From assembly GCA_937926185.1 (NCBI GenBank), contig CALEYM010000506.1, positions 1-12,390 on the forward strand: DNA of 12,390 bases. The letters are read 5' to 3'. A program made the position numbers and the translations under genes. Under the pieces are notes generated by a model, which saw nothing but the letters and a program-made list of their open reading frames with translations, searched no databases and was not told where the DNA came from. Origin of the DNA: an uncultured Bacteroidota bacterium (GTDB taxonomy: Bacteria > Bacteroidota > Bacteroidia > Chitinophagales > Saprospiraceae). Positions 6,421-12,390 of this stretch are shown here, in pieces (position 1 is the first letter of the stretch; every line of letters begins with the position of its first letter).

Positions 6421-8106
6421 ATGATGGAAAAACTACTATATTTCCATTTCCATATCGCCAACAAAGAAGTGCAACTGACCGTGGCCGGCCAGGATGGGCT
6501 GCCCGTGGAGCAGGCCACCTCGCCGCTCAACTTTGAGGACAACCTGTTCAGCGCCCTCAACGTATTGCACCGGCTGATGACGGCGGGCGGCGGGCGAAAC
6601 GCTTTTCGCGCCGACCGCGAGTTTATCCGAAAGATCGGCCGCATCCTGGCGTCCCTGCTCAACCTGAATACCGGCGCCCCGGCCGCGGTACAACAACTGT
6701 TCGAAAAACACTGGCAAACCCTTGCCGGCGACCCGAAAGCCGCCGCCTGTTTTACCTTCGGTTTCGCCCAACAACCGCCTTACACAGAGCTGGCCGAACT
6801 GCCCTGGGAATTTTTGTCCTATCAAAATACAGACCTGGCTACAGCCGGCAGCCCGGCCTGCGATTTTATCCGGAATGTTCAAACCCAGGCGCCGGCCGCG
6901 GCGCCGGCCGCGGTGAAAAAAGGCGATCCGCTGAATATTTTGCTGATCATCAGCGAACCGGACCCCGAGGTGTTGCGGCAATCGGACAAGGGCCTGGTCG
7001 CCTATCGCGAATCTTTTGTTTACCGCCTGTTGCGATTGTACGAAAATCTGGTGACCGTACCGGACTCCGGCATCCGCCTGCGCGTACTGTTCCAACCCCG
7101 GCCGGCAGAAATACAACAGGGCCAGGCTACCCGAAAAGCCCTCGATTTCGACGAGTTTTTGCGGCGCTTTCAAAAGAACATGGTGGAGCCCGACAGCGAA
7201 ACGATCCGAAGCCCGGATCATTCCGATTTCCGACCGCATATCGTTCATTTCCTCGGCCATGTGTGCGCCGATGAACGCGACGAAGAAATGATCGGCTGCA
7301 TCAACGAAGAAAGCAACCTTGTTTTTGTGCCCTTTCAGGCATTCACGGCTTGTTTTGCCGTCGCGCCGCCCAATTTATTTATCTTGCAAACGCCGGAGGG
7401 CGCCCGCCTGCACCGGGGGCCGTTCACTCAAAACGGGCTGTTGCTCGACTTGGCGGCCAAACGGCTGCCTTACCTGCTGAGTTTTCAGCACCCTGTCAAC
7501 GAACAAGGATCACTGGCTTTTTTGCGGGAACTCTATAATCGCCTGCTGGACACCCAAAGCGTACCCGTCGCGGTGAGCGCGGCCCGGGGCAAACTGTCGC
7601 GCGACGTGGTTTCTTTCGCCGATGCCAACGCCTTTGGCAGCCCCACGCTGTATACGTCCCTGCCTCAGCCTGGTCCTCTGCATTTCAGTTTGGTCACTAC
7701 AACAGGTCCGGCCGATGAAAAAACAGACGCGGAAAGGGAAAAATCCCTTGCAACGGAAACACTTCAACAAAAAATCGACCGCTATGTGACAGCAATACGC
7801 CGGGGCATTGAAAAGGCGGATTACGAGGCTGCATTGCTGAAATTCAAGGAAATAGCCGAAATAGCCGTCCGCTCGCCCGAATCCGACACACCGCTGGCCG
7901 AACGCTACAACGACGACGCTACCAGCCTGCTCGGACGATATAATCAGATAGAATCAAGTTACAAACAGCGAAGAATAGACGAAGCCACCCGGAACAGTAG
8001 CCGCATAACCCTCGGATACGACCTGCTTGAACTGATGCGCAAATTCCCCGGCGTAGCGCAAAAACCGGTAGACACTCCGGTAGTAAACACACCGCGATTG
8101 AGATAA
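6421..8106 (+). CDS. CHAT-like (caspase-fold) protein without the catalytic Cys, with C-terminal EAD-like domain
   Basis: A 561-residue soluble protein, first gene of a three-gene operon. Residues 1-135 look like the region preceding CHAT domains, ending in AELPWEFLS (125-133). The CHAT core follows: strand LNILLIISEP (171-180), PHIVHFLGH (272-280) with His280 at the catalytic His position, the strand carrying the nucleophile (LFILQTPEGA, 319-328), AAKRLPYLLSFQ (345-356), VPVAVSAARGKL (381-392) and FGSPTLY (405-411). CHAT proteases normally read LNAC at the third of these; here the aligned residue is Pro325, so peptidase activity is unlikely. Residues about 450-543, after a linker, are helical and end in LGRYNQIESSYKQ, SRITLGYDLLELM, resembling effector-associated domain 11, an adaptor in bacterial conflict systems. 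The first ATG of an ATGATG pair is taken as the start. Function unknown; probably a signalling or scaffold protein. Confidence 0.75.
   Translation: MMEKLLYFHFHIANKEVQLTVAGQDGLPVEQATSPLNFEDNLFSALNVLHRLMTAGGGRNAFRADREFIRKIGRILASLLNLNTGAPAAVQQLFEKHWQTLAGDPKAAACFTFGFAQQPPYTELAELPWEFLSYQNTDLATAGSPACDFIRNVQTQAPAAAPAAVKKGDPLNILLIISEPDPEVLRQSDKGLVAYRESFVYRLLRLYENLVTVPDSGIRLRVLFQPRPAEIQQGQATRKALDFDEFLRRFQKNMVEPDSETIRSPDHSDFRPHIVHFLGHVCADERDEEMIGCINEESNLVFVPFQAFTACFAVAPPNLFILQTPEGARLHRGPFTQNGLLLDLAAKRLPYLLSFQHPVNEQGSLAFLRELYNRLLDTQSVPVAVSAARGKLSRDVVSFADANAFGSPTLYTSLPQPGPLHFSLVTTTGPADEKTDAEREKSLATETLQQKIDRYVTAIRRGIEKADYEAALLKFKEIAEIAVRSPESDTPLAERYNDDATSLLGRYNQIESSYKQRRIDEATRNSSRITLGYDLLELMRKFPGVAQKPVDTPVVNTPRLR
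6889..6912 (+). repeat. Perfect 12-base tandem duplication in the CHAT protein linker
   Basis: GCGCCGGCCGCG occurs twice head to tail and encodes Ala-Pro-Ala-Ala twice (residues 157-164), in a flexible linker just before the strand LNILLIIS. The unit is a codon multiple, so copy changes would only change linker length. Confidence 0.9.
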
Positions 8107-8117
8107 ACTTTAAAAAA

Positions 8118-10784
8118 ATGCTTCCGCTTCCTTTTGATCCGATCATTGCCGATGCTTACCGCCAGGCCGCACTCGCCGGGCAGGATATGTACGTTTTTGC
8201 CGGTCAAATGGAAAGACTGAAAGCGGCGTTGACCGCGGCGGAAGACCTGTACCAACAGTGGGAACGCCTCGACAACCTTGCCGGTGAAGCCCTTTGGTCC
8301 AGGCAGGAGGCACAACACCTGCTGCTGGCGCGCAATCTGTTTTTTGAGGCCCTCGAAGCGCATTTTACCCAAGCCATCCTGCAGCCCGACGCCACGCCGG
8401 AGCAAGACTGGTCGCGCTGGTGGGCGGCATTTTCCGAAGCCAGCTTCCATTGGCAGACCGAGGCCCTGCTGGCCTTATGCCAGACGCCGGCTTTCGAGCG
8501 TCGTTTTGGAAAAAAGATGAAGCGCTACAGCCGTTTTATCGATTATTTCCGCGACCGCCGATGGGTAGAAACGCGGGAAGTATTTTGGGAGCTGGCCGGC
8601 GATAAAACCTTGCCCGACGAACATCGGGGGTATCACCACTATGTTTGCGGGCAAATCGACTTGTACTTTCACTATCGATATCAAGAGGCAAAGGAATTGT
8701 TTGCCGCGGCGGAAAAATTATTGTCTGGCAAACCCCTGGCTTTTCACGGCTGGGTGGAGTATTATCTGAAAAGCGCGGAAAAAGACCACAGCCGGGCCGC
8801 CGGCTTCGTGGAACAAGCCCTGAAACTGGACGCCGGCCACGCCCCAACGCTGATCCTGAAAGCGGACGTGCTGGCGGAAAAAGGTCTTTTAACGGATGCC
8901 GAAGACGTTTACCTCCAGTCGCGGCAAATCCGGCCCGGCAACGCGACGGCGTATACCCGCCTGCTCGACCTCTACGGGAAACCGGACTTTTTTGAAAAAA
9001 AACTGACTGAAATCGAGGCGCTGGTTGCGCTCGATGCCCAGTTGGAATCCGCTACCGCCTACCTCGTCTGGACCGACGCCGGCGCCATTTACCAGCAACA
9101 CGGCGAAGCGAACTGGTCAAAAGCCGAAGCATACCACCGCAAAGCCTGCGATGCGTTTCCGCGGGGTATTACGCCCGTGTTGAACCTGGGTTATTTTTAT
9201 CTGGATACCCTGAAGTACAGCGAGGCGGAATCCTGTTTTCAAAAAGTTGTGCAACTGGCGCCGGAAGCCCGCGAAGGATACCTGGCCCTGGCCCGGCTTT
9301 GCGAAGCGCGGGAAGCATGGGAGGCAGCCCGGGATCACTACGAACAAGTGAAAAAACTGATCCCTTCCTGGGAACGATTCATGCTCAGCTCCACCGGTCG
9401 CTGCCTGCGCCGGCTCGAACGCTGGGAGGAAGCCGAAGCCGATCTGCTTGCCGCATGGGCTTTGGATGAATACGACGACTCCGGCGCGATGACGGAAGTG
9501 TATGAAATGGTACAGCAACTGTACAAACACCCCGACAACCCGCAACCCGACAAGGCCGTTCAGATACTGGATCGCGCCGCACAAAAACGCCGCGGCACAC
9601 CCGCCATCGCTGCCGGCATGGCCAACCGGCAGGGGCACGCCCTGTTCTACGTGGAGCGTTATGCGGAGGCGCTGCCCTTTTACCGCCACGCGGCCGAGCT
9701 CATGCCGGAAGAACCGGTGTACTATACCAATCAGGCCGATTGCTACGACAAACTATACCGGCAGACAAAAGAAGAACAGCACTTCCGGGATGCGCTCGAA
9801 GCGCTCGACAAAGCCGCCAACCTGGCCCCGCAGGATTCGTCCATACCCAAAAAACGCCGCCAGCTGTCCCTGGTACGCTACAATCCGCATCTCGCGGAAT
9901 TGCCTGTGCTCTACCAGGTGCACGTGGAAGTAGGCCATCCCCTGCTCGATGAAATTACGCTGGACTACCAAAGTTTGCTTCCCGGTATCACCGCGCTGAC
10001 CGATGCGCTTCGCCTCCGCATGCGCGAACGTTATGCGATCAACTTGCCCGGGTTGCGGTATCGAGACATCTCCGAAACCGGCGGCGTTTTTCAGTTCCGC
10101 CTATACGAGACGCCCGTTTGGCGCGACCACTTGCCGGCAACACAAGAAAACCCGCCGACAATGGCTGCCGTGCTGGATCAACTGGAATTGTTCACTAAGC
10201 AGTATTGCCTCGACCTGTTTGTCAATTACTGGGACGTGGACAAAGAAGTGCCCCTGTTACCCAATACGGAGTTGGTACACTTTACCCGCGTAGTAATGGC
10301 CATGCTCGTTGAACAAATCCCGCTGCCGCCACTACCGCAACTCCACCAGTTGTACCGGGCAGAGGGCGGCGCGAATTTGCCCATAGCAGAAGTCGTGGAA
10401 AAGCTGCGGATGACGGAAGCCCTTCGCCCCTACTTGCCAGGCGCCGGGGAAACATACGTCTTCAGCCGGCTTGGGGCACATGAGGAACAGGTATTGCAAG
10501 CCTGCCTGATCGGTCAGGGCAACAACCGGGCGCTGACCTTGCCCCTCCCGTTCGCACAGGGCTTTCTCGGCGCGGTGATCCGCATGGCGGAAGCGCATCC
10601 CAAACTCGCCATTGTGACCAAAAAAGACGACCTGCGGCCTTTTTTGCGCAGTGTACTGGCCGGACTGCCCCAGGTGGCCGTTTTGAAAACGCCGGAACTG
10701 CCCGCCGATGCCGCCGCTCGCAGCCTGGAACCTTTGGAAATTCGGGAACAGGATAGTCAGGCGCTCCTGGATGCTCTTCAGTAA
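8118..10784 (+). CDS. TPR protein with C-terminal FlhA/SctV cytosolic-domain-like (FHIPEP-C) module
   Basis: An 888-residue soluble protein with no signal peptide or membrane segment. Residues 1-150 are helical and unrecognised. From about 170 to 590 there are roughly eight or nine TPR-like helical hairpins, for example LNLGYFYLDTLKYSEAESCF (355-374), LARLCEAREAWEAARDHYEQ (391-410) and GHALFYVERYAEALPFYRHA (506-525). The last 290 residues align by eye with the cytosolic domain of the type III export gate FlhA/SctV: the D1-like segment around VEVGHPLLDEITLDYQSLL (603-621), LRLRMRERYAINLPGLRYRD (631-650) and FQFRLYETPV (668-677); helices near 721-750; and the closing DLRPFLRSVLAGLPQVAVL (838-856) with PELPAD after it. 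In FlhA this domain forms a nonameric ring that binds export chaperones. The FlhA membrane half is absent. It starts 11 bases after the CHAT-like gene. A scaffold or ring role is inference. Confidence 0.72.
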   Translation: MLPLPFDPIIADAYRQAALAGQDMYVFAGQMERLKAALTAAEDLYQQWERLDNLAGEALWSRQEAQHLLLARNLFFEALEAHFTQAILQPDATPEQDWSRWWAAFSEASFHWQTEALLALCQTPAFERRFGKKMKRYSRFIDYFRDRRWVETREVFWELAGDKTLPDEHRGYHHYVCGQIDLYFHYRYQEAKELFAAAEKLLSGKPLAFHGWVEYYLKSAEKDHSRAAGFVEQALKLDAGHAPTLILKADVLAEKGLLTDAEDVYLQSRQIRPGNATAYTRLLDLYGKPDFFEKKLTEIEALVALDAQLESATAYLVWTDAGAIYQQHGEANWSKAEAYHRKACDAFPRGITPVLNLGYFYLDTLKYSEAESCFQKVVQLAPEAREGYLALARLCEAREAWEAARDHYEQVKKLIPSWERFMLSSTGRCLRRLERWEEAEADLLAAWALDEYDDSGAMTEVYEMVQQLYKHPDNPQPDKAVQILDRAAQKRRGTPAIAAGMANRQGHALFYVERYAEALPFYRHAAELMPEEPVYYTNQADCYDKLYRQTKEEQHFRDALEALDKAANLAPQDSSIPKKRRQLSLVRYNPHLAELPVLYQVHVEVGHPLLDEITLDYQSLLPGITALTDALRLRMRERYAINLPGLRYRDISETGGVFQFRLYETPVWRDHLPATQENPPTMAAVLDQLELFTKQYCLDLFVNYWDVDKEVPLLPNTELVHFTRVVMAMLVEQIPLPPLPQLHQLYRAEGGANLPIAEVVEKLRMTEALRPYLPGAGETYVFSRLGAHEEQVLQACLIGQGNNRALTLPLPFAQGFLGAVIRMAEAHPKLAIVTKKDDLRPFLRSVLAGLPQVAVLKTPELPADAAARSLEPLEIREQDSQALLDALQ

Positions 10785-10799
10785 AAAATACGGGAAAAA

Positions 10800-12335
10800 A
10801 TGTCAATCCGCTTAAACATAGACATCGATATTTTTCAAACGCCCGGTCCCCCTTCCGACCTGGAGCGTTTGAAAACTGCCGTTCATGCGGGTATTGAAAC
10901 CATGTGGTCCGGTTTCGGTTTGCCTGCACAACCGGAAGTGCGGGTGCAATGGGTGGATCAAATGCCAGATTTGTTCGACTTTGAACTCCGTGTTGACGCG
11001 CAACTTTGTCCGGTACCCGTGTATTACCCCGGCCACCTGATGCCGCCAATCGAGTTTCGTATTTTGAACGCTGTTTTTCAGAACAGAATCCGGTTGCTGA
11101 CCGATGAGCAACTCCGGCAGCTGCGGAGACAATACGTATCCGAAACAAAAACGGTGGCCAGTTGGAGCAGCGCGCCACTATCTGTATGGCAGGCATTGGC
11201 CGCTTTGTTGCTGAAACATGGCTTCGGCCTTTACCGGATGAACGAATGCCTGGCCTATTGGCATCCCGATCTGAGCCCGGAAGAAACTTTCGAACGCCTG
11301 ATTGAAAATCCGGAAATGTTGAACATGACGCTTCAGGTCAACCCGGCTTTGGCTGACAAGGCGGATTGGGAATCATTTTTACCCGTCTTTTACCGGGAGA
11401 TATATGAAGAATTGGGCGTATTGGCGCCGGAAATGGACATTGAAGCCGCGAAAGCGTTATCTGCCGGGCATTTCCGCTTGCGATTCAATGATCTTTGGCT
11501 TCCAGTGCTCCCCGGGTTGCAGGCTGGTGAATCATTGTACGTTACTTCCGGCGCCGGGATTTTCGCCCCGTACCGAGATCGTTTTTATGCCAAAACCCCG
11601 CCAAACGATGAGCCTTTGCAGGCGCCTGAATTTGATAATCCGCGCACATTCATACTCGATTGGGCAAAATACTGGGTAGGCCAATCGGCGGGATGGTACG
11701 TAAACGCCGGCATTGTTGAAAGCCTGCTCGATAAACTGGAGGACACCAATCGCTCGCTGGTCATTATGGTGCGCGAGCAATGGCCCGTGCAGCGACTTTG
11801 CGGGTTATTGCGCGCCCTGCTCGACGACAAAGTGAGTATCCGCAACCTGTCGGAAATTTTGGACGTATTGCTGCGTATCGACGGTCCCCTGCCGGTAGAC
11901 GACACGGAATACCTGGTTTATTTCCCGCCGGCTAGCCGGATCGTGACCATTCCGCCCGGGGTGGCGCCCGCTGCATTCAGCACCGACCAACTGGTTTCAC
12001 AAGTGCGCGCCGGCCTGAAATTCCCCATCGCATTCCCGCACCTGCGCGACGGCCTGTTGCCCTGCTACAACATCGATCCGCCACTGTTGCGTGATCTGCG
12101 CGACGGTTTCCTCGAACATAGCATACCCACACCCGACTCGGCATTTTACCGACTTCTGTGCTCCTTGCGCGATGTTACCGATGCCGATTATCCCAAACCC
12201 GTACTTTTGGCGCCAACCGCCGTTCGCCCGGCCACTGCCCGTTTGCTGCGCCCCTATTTTCCGCAAATGACCGTGCTGGGCGCCGAAGAGGTTCCGCCGT
12301 TTTTTATTCCGCAGGTGAAGAACACGGTGATATGA
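10800..12335 (+). CDS. Soluble protein of two tandem FlhA/SctV cytosolic-domain-like (FHIPEP-C) modules
   Basis: A 511-residue protein, last gene of the operon within the window, 15 bases after the TPR gene. The second module (about 173-511) follows FlhA-C from end to end: MLNMTLQVNPALAD (173-186), FYREIYEELGVLAPEMDI (197-214), HFRLRFNDLWLPVLPG (224-239), helices 286-362 with PVQRLCGLLRALLDDKVSIR (329-348) then SEILDVLL (351-358), and KPVLLAPTAVRPATARLLR (466-484) before FPQMTVLGAEEVPP. These parallel FlhA's LQ.VLQNLL.E.VPIRD..TILE and PVLL...LRP.L.R.L..LPQL.VLS. The first module (about 18-155) has the D1-like part (DLERLKTAVHAGIETMWSGF, 20-39) and the helical part (98-152) but no D4. About 40 residues (362-403) are inserted in module 2. 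There are no membrane helices. Partnering with the TPR/FlhA-C-like protein in a mixed ring is a reasonable guess. Confidence 0.72.
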   Translation: MSIRLNIDIDIFQTPGPPSDLERLKTAVHAGIETMWSGFGLPAQPEVRVQWVDQMPDLFDFELRVDAQLCPVPVYYPGHLMPPIEFRILNAVFQNRIRLLTDEQLRQLRRQYVSETKTVASWSSAPLSVWQALAALLLKHGFGLYRMNECLAYWHPDLSPEETFERLIENPEMLNMTLQVNPALADKADWESFLPVFYREIYEELGVLAPEMDIEAAKALSAGHFRLRFNDLWLPVLPGLQAGESLYVTSGAGIFAPYRDRFYAKTPPNDEPLQAPEFDNPRTFILDWAKYWVGQSAGWYVNAGIVESLLDKLEDTNRSLVIMVREQWPVQRLCGLLRALLDDKVSIRNLSEILDVLLRIDGPLPVDDTEYLVYFPPASRIVTIPPGVAPAAFSTDQLVSQVRAGLKFPIAFPHLRDGLLPCYNIDPPLLRDLRDGFLEHSIPTPDSAFYRLLCSLRDVTDADYPKPVLLAPTAVRPATARLLRPYFPQMTVLGAEEVPPFFIPQVKNTVI

Positions 12336-12390
12336 GTTTATGAGGGTTTATGGGGGTTTATGAAGGTTTATGAGGGTTTATGAGGGTTTA
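12331..12390. repeat. Decamer tandem repeat (TGAGGGTTTA), at least 6 units, running off the window
   Basis: Six in-register 10-base units from 12331; the first is TATGAGTTTA, the third and fourth carry one change each, and the rest are exact TGAGGGTTTA. The operon's last stop codon lies in the first unit. The array continues past the window end, so its size is unknown. Each unit contains ATGA across the junction. Confidence 0.92.

Noticed and set aside
6436..7260. Long open frame (274 codons) on the minus strand opposite the CHAT-like gene
   Set aside because: It is a shadow of the GC-rich plus-strand gene, with no recognisable domain, and the plus frame has clear CHAT motifs.
6421..10784. 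CRISPR-associated caspase-like system (CHAT plus TPR, as in Craspase)
   Set aside because: There is no Cas effector or array in the window, the CHAT Cys is missing, and the TPR is fused to an FlhA-C-like domain instead.
8118..12335. A genuine type III secretion or flagellar gene cluster
   Set aside because: Neither protein has the membrane half of FlhA/SctV, and no other export-apparatus, ATPase, needle or flagellar gene is present.
12331..12390. CRISPR array or telomere-like sequence at the window end
   Set aside because: Units are contiguous 10-mers without spacers; there is no other sign of a chromosome end, and the window simply stops inside the array.

Overview
The window looks like a piece of a GC-rich Bacteroidota chromosome, probably from the Saprospiria/Chitinophagia side of the phylum; that placement is an inference. 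The evidence is a MurF-alanine racemase fusion typical of the phylum, several promoters of the phylum's form (TTG, about 19-22 bases, then TAnnTTTG), A-rich rather than purine-rich leaders before start codons, an acyloxyacyl-hydrolase (PagL-like) barrel and an EAD-like domain.

Layout: (1) 1-192, the 3' end of an SRPBCC-fold gene with a possible premature stop. (2) 189-732, a GNAT acetyltransferase with its own promoter, ending in a perfect 17-bp terminator that faces both ways. (3) 762-835, a CAU-anticodon tRNA on the minus strand, probably tRNA-Ile2 or else elongator tRNA-Met. (4) 940-3390, minus-strand murF-alr, carrying a 7-base tandem repeat inside the MurF part. (5) 3486-5168, divergent tsaE and ald. 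(6) 5216-6352, the PagL-like outer-membrane protein. (7) 6421-12335, three tightly spaced same-strand genes. (8) 12331-12390, a 10-base tandem repeat running off the end. No stretch over 300 bases lacks a gene.

Regions 1-6 are mostly housekeeping and cell-envelope functions: peptidoglycan precursor and D-Ala supply (murF-alr), L-Ala/pyruvate interconversion (ald), tRNA t6A modification (tsaE) and lipid A trimming (PagL-like). Their proximity to the three-gene operon may be accidental.

The most interesting part is the operon at 6421-12335, with gaps of 11 and 15 bases. Its first protein has a CHAT (caspase-like) fold in which the nucleophile cysteine position reads Pro, followed by a C-terminal segment resembling an effector-associated domain (EAD11 type). 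The second protein is a long TPR superhelix fused to a domain that aligns by eye with the cytosolic ring-forming domain of FlhA/SctV (FHIPEP), the type III secretion export gate. The third protein is two FlhA-C-like modules in tandem. No protein in the operon has the FlhA membrane part, and no other secretion gene is visible. My reading, which is inference, is a soluble FlhA-C-derived scaffold or ring coupled to a CHAT/EAD signalling protein. It may be a conflict, programmed-death or protein-sorting device. I do not know of a characterised system with this composition.
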